The notes: generated by a model not told the origin, from the letters alone. DNA of 64,000 nt from CAZHFA01 sp964534945 (GCA_964534945.1 CAZHSB010000001.1:1-64000); one strand, 5' to 3'. Shown: positions 42,976 through 52,360, counted from the first letter of the stretch. Program-made: numbers and translations.

Positions 42976-44190
42976 CTAAAAGTTCTCACAAAGCCAACTT
43001 CCAAGCTTTTTTAATATCTTCATTGGACCATATGCTCTATTTGGTTCTTGCAAAGAATAAGAAGCACTTAAATTGGCAAGCTTCAACAAGCCACTTATTG
43101 TCGCATATTGAGGATCTTTTATCAAATCTGCCAATCCACTCGTCTCAATTACCTCTGCCACACGAGTAGGACATTTAAAAACATCCTCAGCAAAAACTTC
43201 TATCCCTCTTAAATTTGCCGTACCACCACAAAGTACAACGCTTGAAATTTGAAAATCACATGATTTTTTAACTAGCTCACAAGCCAGCTTAAATATTTCT
43301 TTTACTCTAGCTTCAATTATATCAGAAACAAGCATCGTCGAAACTTCCTCTTGGCCTTTACCTCCTATTACAGGAACACTAATCGTCTTATTAGAAAAAA
43401 CACCCGCATTTGGGGAATATGATTTTTTAATTGCCTCTGATACTACAATTGGTGTTTTTAATCCTGTAGCCAAGTCAGAAGTAATATTATTTCCTCCTAA
43501 AGGAATTACACTTACAAACTGTGTTGCACCATTTTTATAAACTGCAATATCAGTCGTTCCTGCACCAATATCCAAAAGCAATACTCCTAATTCCTTTTCA
43601 TCTTCCCTTAAAACAGAGCTAGCAGACGCTATAGCAGAAACCATTAAATTTCCGACTTCAAATCCATTTTGATTAATACATTTTACAATATTTCGATCAC
43701 TTGAATAACTTGCCGTTAAAACATACACCCTAGCCTCTAATCTCACACCAGAAATTCCCACAGGATCACGAATTCCGTCAACGCCATCTACAATATATTC
43801 TTGAGGAAGTGTATGTAAAAGCTCACGCCCCGAATCAAGTTTAACCGCCAAACAAGCAGAAATTACATTTTTAATATCTTCTTTATCTATTTCACTTCCA
43901 CGAATAGGGAAAATACCATCACTAGAAAAGCCCTCTATATGATTTCCAGAAACTGAAGCATAAACTTTCTGAACTTTTATCCCTGCCATGTCCTCTGCAT
44001 CAGAAACCGCCTGTGCAATTGACCTAAGAGTATCATTTATATTGATTACCACACCTTTTTTTACGCCTTTTGACGCACAACTACCAACTCCTATAATACG
44101 AATTTCTTGATCATCTTGTGGAATTCCAATTGCCACTTTTATTTCAGATGACCCGATATCCATAGCTGTTAATATTTTTTCCTTTGCCAT
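42976..44190 (-). CDS. ftsA: Cell division protein FtsA
   Basis: FtsA is the actin-like protein that tethers FtsZ to the membrane. Actin-fold motifs: TAMDIGSSEIKVAIG (phosphate 1), the SHS2 subdomain with YVLTASYSSDRNIVKCINQN, LLLDIGAGTTDIAVY (phosphate 2), VVLCGGTANLRGIEVFAED (adenosine). The C-terminus ends with the amphipathic membrane anchor (MKILKKLGSWLCENF). Start ATG 44190 is preceded by GGGAGA. Upstream is ftsQ after a 129-base gap. Confidence 0.95.
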   Translation of the reverse strand: MAKEKILTAMDIGSSEIKVAIGIPQDDQEIRIIGVGSCASKGVKKGVVININDTLRSIAQAVSDAEDMAGIKVQKVYASVSGNHIEGFSSDGIFPIRGSEIDKEDIKNVISACLAVKLDSGRELLHTLPQEYIVDGVDGIRDPVGISGVRLEARVYVLTASYSSDRNIVKCINQNGFEVGNLMVSAIASASSVLREDEKELGVLLLDIGAGTTDIAVYKNGATQFVSVIPLGGNNITSDLATGLKTPIVVSEAIKKSYSPNAGVFSNKTISVPVIGGKGQEEVSTMLVSDIIEARVKEIFKLACELVKKSCDFQISSVVLCGGTANLRGIEVFAEDVFKCPTRVAEVIETSGLADLIKDPQYATISGLLKLANLSASYSLQEPNRAYGPMKILKKLGSWLCENF

Positions 44191-44319
44191 ACATTCTCCC
44201 TAAACAACTTGGTAGCAAATTTCAACCGCTTTATATAATAAACATCTAACGACTTTTTCGCAATCCTTTTTAGTCTAGAGTCTTAGTAATAATTTAAGAA
44301 ATATAAACAATAGAAAACT

Positions 44320-45072
44320 TTATTTTGTTAATACTCCGACCTTGCCGAACCCCAAATCAATTTGAGAAAGAGTATTTATATTACTTCCCAATTTTATCTC
44401 AATTGCCTTTAATCTACGTATTTGAGTTTCTAAAAATTTCTCACTTTTTGAAATGTCCATGATAATTTTCGGTTTTAATTCAGCAAAAGACAACTCCACA
44501 TCTCCAGAGGGCAAATAATTAATTGAATACACTGTATATTTAAAACTCTTTCGAAGCTGTTTTATAAACTTTGTTATATGTAGTAACCTTGAAGCCATGG
44601 TTTGTGCACTATCTAAATTAACATCCAAACCAGTAATTGTCGGCAATATATTAAAAAAATCTCTGTTATTTTTTAATATATCCACTTTGCTTAAAATCGA
44701 TAAAATTTTCCCATCATTAGATATAAGTTCAAAATTATTATCTTTTAATTTTGATAAAAAATAAGGCTCTTCTTCGACAATATCAATATTAATTTTATCA
44801 AAATTTTTAACGGATTTTGGATAAATTTTTACATCTTTTACATAAGGTAATAACCGTATGTTCTCTTCAATTTCTTTTTTCTTTATATACCAGTAAAAAA
44901 CATCTGTCTTTTTTTCAAATTTTTCAAAAATTTCATCATTAGACGTTAGCTTATTTCCATTTAAAAACAAGGAAACCGAAATATAATTTTTAAAATATAC
45001 ATAACCAAAAATTAAAACATTTACTAAAATAATAAAAAAAACAAAAAATAAAATCTTCCCCTTTTTTCTCAT
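44320..45072 (-). CDS. ftsQ: Cell division protein FtsQ
   Basis: A bitopic protein with a basic N-terminus, one membrane helix (ILFFVFFIILVNVLIFGYVY), a POTRA domain (VSLFLNGNKLTSNDEIF; IRLLPYVKDVKIYPKSV; NIDIVEEEPYFL) and a beta domain (LISNDGKIL; SINYLPSGDVELSF; IDLGFGKVGVLTK). Weak conservation is normal for FtsQ; context between murB and ftsA supports it. 250 residues. Confidence 0.88.
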   Translation of the reverse strand: MRKKGKILFFVFFIILVNVLIFGYVYFKNYISVSLFLNGNKLTSNDEIFEKFEKKTDVFYWYIKKKEIEENIRLLPYVKDVKIYPKSVKNFDKINIDIVEEEPYFLSKLKDNNFELISNDGKILSILSKVDILKNNRDFFNILPTITGLDVNLDSAQTMASRLLHITKFIKQLRKSFKYTVYSINYLPSGDVELSFAELKPKIIMDISKSEKFLETQIRRLKAIEIKLGSNINTLSQIDLGFGKVGVLTK

Positions 45073-45087
45073 AATCTTTAAACCTTT

Positions 45088-45984
45088 TTACATAATAACA
45101 ATTTCTGGTTCTAAAATTTCTTTAAAATTTTCATAAACTTTTTCTTTCGCTATTTCCATCAGCTCCTTTACGTCACTTGCTGTGGCTTTAAGATCAGGAT
45201 TAATAATCCAATTTGCATGAAGCGTCGAAATCATCGCTCCTCCTCTAGAAATTCCTTTAAGCCCACTTTTATCAATTAGCATTCCCGCAGAATGTTCTAT
45301 GGAGGGATTCTTAAATATACAACCTGCAGAAGGAACTTTTGGCTGCGTTTTTAATCTAAAATCTTTATTTTCTTTTATTTTTAATTCTATTTTTTCTCTA
45401 TCAGATTTTAGTAACTTTACTTTAGCTCCCATAATAACTGAATTTTTTGGAATCGATATTTTCTTTATCATTATCTCAAGATCATCTTTATTAATAACTT
45501 CAATTTCACCATTTTCTTTGCAAACTCTAATATTTTCTAAAACATCTGATATTTTTTGCCCCTTAAAACTTGCATTCATGTATAATGCACCGCCAAACTG
45601 CGCAGGAAGGTTGCATGCAAACTCAAATCCCGATAAAGAATTTTTTGAAAAAAGTGTTGATAGCGATGGCATTAGATAAGAAGCTCCTATTTGAAATGTT
45701 GTATCATTTAAAGCATTAATTGTTGAAAAATTTTCACCTAATTTAATGACCACATCTTCAATCATATCATCTTTAAAAAGAACATTTGATCCATTTCCTA
45801 AAATCATATATGAAACATTATTTTTATGAAATTCTTTTAATACTGAAGATAATTTTTTTTCGTCTTCTATATAAATTAAATTTCTTAACTCTCCACCAAT
45901 TTTAAATGTACTTAAATCTCTTCCAGATTTATTATTTATTTTTTTTATGTGTAAATCTTCTAATATTCGATCAATGTTTATCAT
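45088..45984 (-). CDS. murB: UDP-N-acetylenolpyruvoylglucosamine reductase
   Basis: MurB is the FAD enzyme that completes UDP-MurNAc for peptidoglycan. Motifs: STFKIGGELRNLIYI, MILGNGSNVLFKDD (FAD), GFEFACNLPAQFGGALYMNA, PSAGCIFKNP (the general acid position Cys instead of the more usual Ser, a known variant) and SGLKGISRGGAMIS with STLHANWIIN. It is a type II (short) MurB. The ATG at 45984, after GGGAAA, is chosen over a TTG at 45996. ftsQ follows after 15 bases; no ddl between. Confidence 0.95.
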   Translation of the reverse strand: MINIDRILEDLHIKKINNKSGRDLSTFKIGGELRNLIYIEDEKKLSSVLKEFHKNNVSYMILGNGSNVLFKDDMIEDVVIKLGENFSTINALNDTTFQIGASYLMPSLSTLFSKNSLSGFEFACNLPAQFGGALYMNASFKGQKISDVLENIRVCKENGEIEVINKDDLEIMIKKISIPKNSVIMGAKVKLLKSDREKIELKIKENKDFRLKTQPKVPSAGCIFKNPSIEHSAGMLIDKSGLKGISRGGAMISTLHANWIINPDLKATASDVKELMEIAKEKVYENFKEILEPEIVIM

Positions 45985-46062
45985 TATATTTCCCAAATTT
46001 TTAAAATATAACCTTCTTAGATTATTGCATTATATAATAATTTTTGCCATAATTTTTGGATA

Positions 46063-46752
46063 ATGGTAGCTACAAGAGATGCCACAAGATATCGATATAA
46101 ACCTTTCGTTGGTTCTAGTCACACTTGGGCAATAAATAACATTTTACGAGAAAAAAAAGATATCGCAATACTTGATGTAGGTTGCGCAAAGGGGATTGTA
46201 GGAAAAATTTTAAGTGAAAATAATTTTCCTAACGTTGATGCCGTTGAAGTCGACGAACATGCAAGGAAAGTAGCAAAAGAATTTTATCATTTTATCTATC
46301 CGTCGATAGATAATGTGGATAAAAAATATGATTTAATTTTACTTTTAGATGTTTTAGAACATATTGAGAATCCAAAAAATTTTTTAGAAAACTTATTAAC
46401 AAAGTTATCTCCATCTGGAAAATTATTATTATCAGTTCCAAATGTCGCATTTTTACTGACTCGTTTACAACTACTCTTTGGAAATTTTAATTATACTCAA
46501 AAGGGAATTTTGGATAGAACACATTTGCGATTTTTTACAAAAAAAACAATTTTAAATCTCTTACAAAATATTCCAAGACTTAGAATTTTATCAACAAAAG
46601 TTTCCTCTGTCCCCATAGAGTTATTTTTAAATAAAAACATTGCTAATTCATGTAGTTGGGAGACAATTAGTAAAATGATATTATCTATTACTAATCTGTT
46701 TCCGACGTTACTAGGTTATCAACATTTAATTTTAATACAGAAGGAAGAATAA
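46063..46752 (+). CDS. Class I SAM-dependent methyltransferase
   Basis: The 229-residue product has a Rossmann methyltransferase core: ILDVGCAKGIVGKIL (motif I), VEVDEHARKVAKEF (acidic end of strand 2), YDLILLLDVLEHIENPKNFL (motif with DVLEHI), and LSPSGKLLLSVPNVAFLL. DRTHLRFFTKKTILNLL is typical of the Methyltransf_23 group that acts on small molecules, glycans or quinones. The substrate is not inferable. The tatA/B-like gene follows after 5 bases. Confidence 0.85.
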   Translation: MVATRDATRYRYKPFVGSSHTWAINNILREKKDIAILDVGCAKGIVGKILSENNFPNVDAVEVDEHARKVAKEFYHFIYPSIDNVDKKYDLILLLDVLEHIENPKNFLENLLTKLSPSGKLLLSVPNVAFLLTRLQLLFGNFNYTQKGILDRTHLRFFTKKTILNLLQNIPRLRILSTKVSSVPIELFLNKNIANSCSWETISKMILSITNLFPTLLGYQHLILIQKEE

Positions 46753-46757
46753 CATTC

Positions 46758-47021
46758 GTGTTTGGGCTTAGCTTTTTTGAACTCATTGTAATTTTTTTTA
46801 TAGCATTGATTGTCTTAGGGCCAGACAAACTTCAAGAGTTTGCTAAAAAATTAGGAAATTTTATTTCATCTATAAATGATTTTTCATCAAATATCAAAGA
46901 TTCTTTTTCGGATTCTTTAACACCAAGCATTAATACCGACAAAAACACTAATGATTTTAAAAAGATTGAAGAAAAAGACGATAAAACCGACATACCAAAA
47001 GATGAAAAAAAAGATTGCTAA
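46758..47021 (+). CDS. TatA/TatB-like twin-arginine translocase subunit
   Basis: A short membrane helix (FGLSFFELIVIFFIALIVLG), the Gly-Pro hinge with GPDKLQEFAKKLGNF, and an acidic/polar C-terminal tail (87 residues in all) match the TatA/B family; Glu near position 8 and GPDKL favour a TatB-like member. The start is GTG at 46758 with AAGGA upstream. tatC is not adjacent, unlike the usual tatABC operon. Confidence 0.85.
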   Translation: MFGLSFFELIVIFFIALIVLGPDKLQEFAKKLGNFISSINDFSSNIKDSFSDSLTPSINTDKNTNDFKKIEEKDDKTDIPKDEKKDC

Positions 47022-47067
47022 TTTTTGACTTTTTTCTCTCTATTAGTTAAACTCTTTTGCAACTTGT

Positions 47068-47144
47068 GGTGGATATAGCTCAGTTGGTAGAGCCCTGGAT
47101 TGTGGTTCCAGTTGTCGTGGGTTCGAGCCCCACTATTCACCCCA
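47068..47144 (+). tRNA. tRNA-His(GTG)
   Basis: Cloverleaf on the plus strand, with an extra G-1 opposite discriminator C73, the identity mark of tRNA-His: acceptor GTGGATA/TATTCAC, anticodon arm CTGGA-TTGTGGT-TCCAG with anticodon GTG, T arm GTGGG-TTCGAGC-CCCAC, and encoded CCA. Confidence 0.96.
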
Positions 47145-47233
47145 TTTTTCAAGTAAAAAACTTTCACTTCAACATGATGATTTTTCTTTATATTTTTTCT
47201 TTTTTTATTTTTTCTAATTAATAGGGATCGTTT

Positions 47234-48070
47234 ATGTTTTATATTGGTTGCCATTTATCTTCATCAAAAGGTTTTCTCGCCATGGGGAAAGAGGCGTTAT
47301 CTATTGGTGCAAACACGTTTCAATTTTTTACAAGGAATCCAAGAGGCGGACAAGCAAAGCCTATCGATATAAATGATATGGAAAAATATGTCGCCTTTGC
47401 AAAGAAATATAACTTTGGCTCCATTGTAGCACATGCACCATATACTATGAATGCCTGCGCAAAAGATGAAGGATTAAGAATTTTTGCAAAAAATATGATG
47501 CAAGATGATTTATCAAGATTAGAACACATTCCAAATAGCCTATATAATTTTCATCCGGGAAGCCATGTATCTCAAGGAGTTGATATCGGAATTAAATATA
47601 TTTCTCAAATGTTAAATGAAAGCATAACAAAAGATACTTCAACACTTGTTTTGCTTGAAACAATGTCAGGAAAAGGAAGTGAAATAGGACGTTCTTTTGA
47701 AGAGATAGAAGATATAATCTCAAAAGTTAATCTAAATGAGAAAGTGGGAGTTTGCCTAGATACATGTCACATTTTTGATGCTGGATACGACATAATCAAT
47801 CATTTAGATGATGTTATAGAGAATTTTGATAAGATAATCGGGATTAAAAAATTAAAAGCTATTCATTTAAACGATACGATGAATCCATTTGAATCCCATA
47901 AAGATAGGCATCAAAAAATTGGTGACGGTTATATAGGAATTGAAACTCTTTCTAAAGTGATAAACCACCCTAGCTTAAAAAATTTACCTTTTATTTTAGA
48001 AACGCCAAATGAAATTGACGGATACAAAAAAGAAATCGCCCTATTAAAAAGTCATAGAAACGATTCCTAA
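47234..48070 (+). CDS. nfo: Endonuclease IV (AP endonuclease)
   Basis: Nfo cleaves DNA at abasic sites in base-excision repair. Metal ligands of the TIM-barrel trinuclear zinc site are all visible: VAHAPY, NFHPGSHVSQG, LLETMSGKG, VCLDTCHIFDAGYD, IHLNDT with SHKDRHQKIGDG, and FILETPNE. Length 278 is typical. ATG 47234 is preceded by AGGGA. It converges with the YfgM-like gene. Confidence 0.96.
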   Translation: MFYIGCHLSSSKGFLAMGKEALSIGANTFQFFTRNPRGGQAKPIDINDMEKYVAFAKKYNFGSIVAHAPYTMNACAKDEGLRIFAKNMMQDDLSRLEHIPNSLYNFHPGSHVSQGVDIGIKYISQMLNESITKDTSTLVLLETMSGKGSEIGRSFEEIEDIISKVNLNEKVGVCLDTCHIFDAGYDIINHLDDVIENFDKIIGIKKLKAIHLNDTMNPFESHKDRHQKIGDGYIGIETLSKVINHPSLKNLPFILETPNEIDGYKKEIALLKSHRNDS

Positions 48071-48106
48071 ATAACCAATAAAGAATAAACTTATTAATAA
48101 AGTAAT

Positions 48107-48910
48107 TTAAAAAGTTTGTTCAGGATACTTTACCTTTAACTCTTCTTTTAACTTATCTAACGCCTGAGCATCGTCTCCTGTAGACAAAGATTCCAATGTT
48201 TTAAAAGCAACTACATTAAAATATATTCCATCTTTTGCAAGTTGCGTTAATAAATCTTTAGCTTCACCATCTTGTGTCCCATTTTCAAAATAATATTTTG
48301 CCATTATTATTGCAGATAGCTCTTTATAAAATCTTGCCTTATCATCTTTTTCTTTTGCAAAAGTTTGATAATTACTTTTTCCAATCTTGCTCTTAAAGCC
48401 TTCAATATCATTTTTCGATTTATCAAGAAGCGCAGAATAAAGAATAGTAACAGTATCATAATCTCTATCACTTGATAAAATTTTTATAGACTCATCAGAT
48501 ATCTTATAAGATTCTTCTAATTGCTTTTTTAAGTCTTCTAGATCTTTTTTCTTACCTTCTATTTTTTTATCCTCTTTCATCTCTTTTTGAGATCCATCTA
48601 TTTCTAATTGCATTTCCTTAATATCTTTATTTAAAGTTATTATATTGGCATATTGAGAACGAAGATTAGCAAAACTATCGGCAGCGTCATGTTTACTATT
48701 TTCTCTTACTTCAGTAAATTTTTGATTCGCATAATAGCAACCAATTAAAATGATGATCGCCCAACAAATAACTCCTTGCCATTTTTTTATAAATCTAAAT
48801 AACGGATCTTCAACAAAAGTTTTCTCTATTTCAGATTCGACAACTTCTGGAGTTACTATATTTTTATTTTCATTTAAGTTTTCAACCTTTCTATCTTTCT
48901 TTTTGTTCAT
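48107..48910 (-). CDS. YfgM-like tetratricopeptide membrane protein
   Basis: A single-span protein: cytoplasmic basic head, membrane helix (VICWAIIILIGCYYANQKF, about residues 48-66), then a long helical periplasmic part. A coiled coil (EMQLEIDGSQKEMKEDKKIE region) is followed by a TPR-like tail (KYYFENGTQDGEAKDLLTQL, VVAFKTLESLSTGDDAQAL). The tail AKxYFxNG...AKxLLxxLxxDxxxxxxxxxK resembles the TPR_21/YfgM group, which assists SecYEG and envelope stress. Assignment is moderate; the coiled-coil insert is unusual. Confidence 0.6.
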   Translation of the reverse strand: MNKKKDRKVENLNENKNIVTPEVVESEIEKTFVEDPLFRFIKKWQGVICWAIIILIGCYYANQKFTEVRENSKHDAADSFANLRSQYANIITLNKDIKEMQLEIDGSQKEMKEDKKIEGKKKDLEDLKKQLEESYKISDESIKILSSDRDYDTVTILYSALLDKSKNDIEGFKSKIGKSNYQTFAKEKDDKARFYKELSAIIMAKYYFENGTQDGEAKDLLTQLAKDGIYFNVVAFKTLESLSTGDDAQALDKLKEELKVKYPEQTF

Positions 48911-48936
48911 AATTTTTCCCTTAGCTTAAATAAATA

Positions 48937-49527
48937 TTAAACCTTATATTTAAAATCTTCTGGATTAAGATTATCCAGCAATTCTTCCCACTTATCTTTA
49001 TCTATTTTTTCAAATGACAAAGTTCGATTTTCAGAATTATCGTCTTCATCTTTCTCGTCGTTTAATTTTTCTTTATTATTAAAATTTACTTCACCGTCCA
49101 TCATCCTACCATAGGCACCTGTCGATTTTGCAAATTTTAAGACGGTCTCTGTAACGTATATTAAAGCAGATTCTCTAAGTGCCAAAGCTATTGCATCACT
49201 TGGTCTTGAATCTACAATATATGTTTTTGATCCATCAGAAATAATAAGTTCCGCATAATATGTAGCATCTTTTATTTGAGTTATTACAATTCTTTCTAAT
49301 TTAACAGAAAGAGAATCAAAAATATTTGAAATTAAATCATGCGTAAGAGGACGTGACAATTCAACATTTTTTAAAGAAGTAGCAATCGCTGTAGCTTCAG
49401 AAAATCCAATCCAAATAGGGAGGCACCCATCTCCATCACATTCTTTTAGAATTACAACAGGGCTTTCCGTATTGCGATCCATAACAAGTCCAACGACAAC
49501 CATTTCCAATGCTTTTTCTTGAGACAT
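48937..49527 (-). CDS. Bifunctional nuclease family protein (DUF151)
   Basis: The 196-residue protein matches DUF151: VVVGLVMDRNTESPVVILKE, CLPIWIGFSEATAIA (family LPIxIGxxEAxAI), LTHDLISNIFDSLS, and SRPSDAIALALRESALIYVT (family SRPSDAIALALRxxxPIYV). Members include plant BFN1-like nucleases and many bacterial proteins of unsettled role. The C-terminal 60 residues are a charged Asp/Glu tail. It lies between miaB and the YfgM-like gene. Confidence 0.9.
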   Translation of the reverse strand: MSQEKALEMVVVGLVMDRNTESPVVILKECDGDGCLPIWIGFSEATAIATSLKNVELSRPLTHDLISNIFDSLSVKLERIVITQIKDATYYAELIISDGSKTYIVDSRPSDAIALALRESALIYVTETVLKFAKSTGAYGRMMDGEVNFNNKEKLNDEKDEDDNSENRTLSFEKIDKDKWEELLDNLNPEDFKYKV

Positions 49528-49546
49528 AAAATCCTTTATTATATTC

Positions 49547-50875
49547 CTACGCTTTCAATGTTAATCTTGCACTATCCTGTATTTTAACAGTTATAATATC
49601 ACCTAGTTTTAATTTTGAATAGTCCCCATCAAACCTTGTATTAAAATCTGAGGAAAAATTCACAGTAATATTTTGAGAATTTGTTCCTTTAAAGCAATTT
49701 TCATCTTTTTTAGAAAAACCATCTATTAAAATTTCACTATCTTTACCAATAAAAGATTTTAAAACTTTTGCTGAAACTTCATATTGTCTGTCTTGCAAAA
49801 ATTTTAATCTTGCTAACTTTTCTTGATAAGAAACTTTGTCATCTAACTTTAAGGCTTCAGTGTTAGGGCGTGGTGAGTAAACAAATGAATAACTATTCAC
49901 AAATCCCACTTTTTCTACTATATCAATAGTTTCCAAGAACTCTGATTCTGTTTCTGTAGGGAAACCAACAATGATATCTGTAGTAAAAGCCATATCTGGT
50001 ATTTTTGATCGTATTTTTTCTATAATTTCAAGGTAATGTTCTCGTGTATATTTTCTATTCATCAAATCTAGCACTCTATTATTTCCAGCCTGCAAAGGAA
50101 GATGAATACTCCTACAAATTTTTGGATTTGAACATACAAGAGAAATAAATTCTTCTGTTATATGTTTTGGATGTGGGCTTACAAAACGAATTCTTTCCAA
50201 TCCATCGATTTTTGATATTTGATCAAGTAATTTCTCGAAAGTCATACTCTCATTTAAATCACTTCCATAAGAATTTACGCATTGTCCCAAAAGCAAAACC
50301 TCTTTAGCACCATGTTCCACAGATTGTTTTATTTCATCTACAATCTGAGCTTTAGGCCTTGATACTTCAGGTCCTCTTGTTTGTGGAACTATACAATAAG
50401 CACAGCGATTATTACAACCTCTACTTATTCCTACAGATATAGATAAATTTCCCATTAATGGAGGATTTGATAACGATAGATCTTCCCATTTTTCTCTATA
50501 ATCTACGTTACATTGATGTTCTTTTTGAGCATCTTTTATAAAATTTGGAATTAACGATAAATTATGCGTTCCAAAAACAAAATCTACATTTGGCGCGTTT
50601 TTAAAAAGTTCTTGACCATACTGTTGTGCAACACAACCACCGACTCCAATAAGTAAATTTTTATTTTGTTTTTTTAATGGTTTTAATGAGGCAAGAACAG
50701 CTAATAATTTTTCTTCGGGTTTTTTACGCACACTACAAGTATTTATAATTATAAGATCTGCATTAACTGCAGAATCCACTTTCTCATATTCATTTTCCAA
50801 AAGGCGTTCTATCCTTGCAGAATCATAAACATTCATCTGACAACCGTATGTTCTGATAAATAGCTTTTTTTTCAT
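49547..50875 (-). CDS. miaB: tRNA-2-methylthio-N6-dimethylallyladenosine synthase
   Basis: MiaB is a radical-SAM enzyme that adds methylthio to i6A37 of tRNA. Three Cys of the auxiliary Fe-S cluster are in YGCQMNVYDS, NTCSVRKKPE and GGCVAQQYG; the radical-SAM CxxxCxxC motif is SRGCNNRCAYCIVPQTRG; TTDIIVGFPTETESEF and FVYSPRPNTEA (family FxYSxRPGTxA) follow, and a C-terminal TRAM domain ends near KIQDSARLTLKA. Length 442 is normal. Confidence 0.96.
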   Translation of the reverse strand: MKKKLFIRTYGCQMNVYDSARIERLLENEYEKVDSAVNADLIIINTCSVRKKPEEKLLAVLASLKPLKKQNKNLLIGVGGCVAQQYGQELFKNAPNVDFVFGTHNLSLIPNFIKDAQKEHQCNVDYREKWEDLSLSNPPLMGNLSISVGISRGCNNRCAYCIVPQTRGPEVSRPKAQIVDEIKQSVEHGAKEVLLLGQCVNSYGSDLNESMTFEKLLDQISKIDGLERIRFVSPHPKHITEEFISLVCSNPKICRSIHLPLQAGNNRVLDLMNRKYTREHYLEIIEKIRSKIPDMAFTTDIIVGFPTETESEFLETIDIVEKVGFVNSYSFVYSPRPNTEALKLDDKVSYQEKLARLKFLQDRQYEVSAKVLKSFIGKDSEILIDGFSKKDENCFKGTNSQNITVNFSSDFNTRFDGDYSKLKLGDIITVKIQDSARLTLKA

Positions 50876-50889
50876 TTTTATAAAAATTC

Positions 50890-51678
50890 TTAATGTGAAA
50901 AACTTACAATTCTTATATCAGGCGTATAAAGATTAACCTCATCTCCACTTAAAATGGTTTCTAACTCCATCTCAAATTTTTTTGTGCTTTTTGGTTTTAA
51001 TGCTACATCCTTTATTTCTAAGAATTCTTCATCATTACTTAACTTTTTGTCCCCTATTTTACTTTTAAACGAAACTGCTAAAGAAATTTCTTTTACAACC
51101 TTATCAGATAAGTTTTCGAAATCTCCACTTATAACAAAATAATATTGTAAATCCTTTCCTGAAGGAGAGACTATCTTTTTATCAAAATATAAATTGCTCA
51201 TTTTCAATACTTCCGTTTTAGTACTAGTTTGAGCTTGTGCATTAGGTTTTGTAAATTTCTTCAATGCCTCCTCTCCCCACAAAAGTTCCAATTGAAAATC
51301 AGTAGACTTTTTAAGATCAGTAGAAATTAAAAACTTTTTAGGCTCATCTGCATTAATAAATTCACTCTTATCCTTGCCCATTAATTTTGAAAGAATGTAT
51401 GCATGTTCACTAACTACTTTTGAATTTATATCAAGTAACCTTAAATTCAACACCACATCTTTCACAGGGGCTTTAACTTCGCTCGTAATTTGACCTAATA
51501 TATAAATTTTTTCTCCATCATTAATCTTTTCCAATACTTCCAAAGAAAACATCTCATCATCACTTTTCGGAGAATTAGTTCCTACGGAGACAACCCCTCC
51601 TTTCAAAACACAAGATGAAAAAAAACATAAAAAAATACTAAAAAAACATTTGAAAAAAAATTTATTTTTCTTGATCAC
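50890..51678 (-). CDS. Putative lipoprotein with two FxLYD-like beta domains
   Basis: The start appears to be GTG at 51678, inside the 3' end of the preceding gene. An export signal (FFFKCFFSIFLCFFSSCV) ends in SSC, a weak lipobox, so it may be lipid-anchored. Two beta-sandwich-like segments follow, about residues 42-140 (YILGQITSEVKAPVKDVVLN) and 160-255 (YYFVISGDFENLSDKVVKEI), resembling FxLYD-type domains. No specific function is recognised. It precedes miaB by 14 bases. Confidence 0.6.
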   Translation of the reverse strand: MIKKNKFFFKCFFSIFLCFFSSCVLKGGVVSVGTNSPKSDDEMFSLEVLEKINDGEKIYILGQITSEVKAPVKDVVLNLRLLDINSKVVSEHAYILSKLMGKDKSEFINADEPKKFLISTDLKKSTDFQLELLWGEEALKKFTKPNAQAQTSTKTEVLKMSNLYFDKKIVSPSGKDLQYYFVISGDFENLSDKVVKEISLAVSFKSKIGDKKLSNDEEFLEIKDVALKPKSTKKFEMELETILSGDEVNLYTPDIRIVSFSH

Positions 51679-52117
51679 TTAAAATAACCCTTTTTGATAA
51701 AGTCCATTCCCCTAAATTAAAATTCCAAGTTTCTTCTACATTCTCATCATTTACTACATACTGTGGTATTTCATAATATTTTACCAAAACCTGAACTGTT
51801 GCTGTTTTTGATAAATCAGAAAAAGCAATATCTTCTGTCTTTATAGAAACTATTTTTCGTTCCTTATATCGCTTGAAAGTTTCACGAACATCATCAATTG
51901 ATTCCTCTTTTACCGAAGCTACTGCCCTCGAATATGAACCCCAATAAATATTATCTTGAAAGCTTTTTAATGTCTTTGGAAGCAATCCTTGCCTATCTGC
52001 CTCTGTGACTCCCATACTCTTGTATGAATCAATGAACGGCACAAAAACGCATGCATCAAGACACAAAATTGATACCAATGATAACAACAAAATACCTTTA
52101 CTAATTTTTTTTACCAT
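51662..52117 (-). CDS. Putative lipoprotein, 151 residues
   Basis: Signal peptide with a good lipobox (LLSLVSILCLDAC, cleavage before C23). The mature part has FKRYKERKIVSIKTEDIAFS, TATVQVLVKYYEIPQYVV and EETWNFNLGEWTLSKRVILS, a pattern like NTF2-like or DUF-type periplasmic domains, but no family is assigned. It begins directly after the 80-residue gene and overlaps the next gene by 17 bases, so the three are probably one unit. Confidence 0.65.
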   Translation of the reverse strand: MVKKISKGILLLSLVSILCLDACVFVPFIDSYKSMGVTEADRQGLLPKTLKSFQDNIYWGSYSRAVASVKEESIDDVRETFKRYKERKIVSIKTEDIAFSDLSKTATVQVLVKYYEIPQYVVNDENVEETWNFNLGEWTLSKRVILSDQEK

Positions 52118-52360
52118 TTAAAGCTCCCCTTTTTTAAATTTTTGAATTGTTTTCTTTATCATCGTAAAATCATTTTTTTTATCTTTATTATTTATTGCAT
52201 ATTCATATGAACGCGGGCCAAATGCCCCTTGGAAATAAAGCTCAGTATCAATTTTATTAACACTAGGAGAACATCTATAAAGCTCCCTTGCACCAAGTGC
52301 TGTAATAGAAATTGCAAATCCAAAAAAAACTAGCTTTTGCCACATTTTTAAATCTGACAT
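52118..52360 (-). CDS. Hypothetical small membrane protein, 80 residues
   Basis: A short N-terminal helix (KLVFFGFAISITALGARELY) suggests a membrane anchor; the rest (TELYFQGAFGPRSYEYAIN) is polar. No family recognised. Its stop abuts the start of the lipoprotein gene at 52117, which supports real, coupled translation. Confidence 0.55.
   Translation of the reverse strand: MSDLKMWQKLVFFGFAISITALGARELYRCSPSVNKIDTELYFQGAFGPRSYEYAINNKDKKNDFTMIKKTIQKFKKGEL

Noticed and set aside
47018..47254. A minus-strand 78-codon frame across the tRNA-His gene
   Set aside because: It runs through the complement of the tRNA and has no Shine-Dalgarno or protein-like pattern; it is a shadow.
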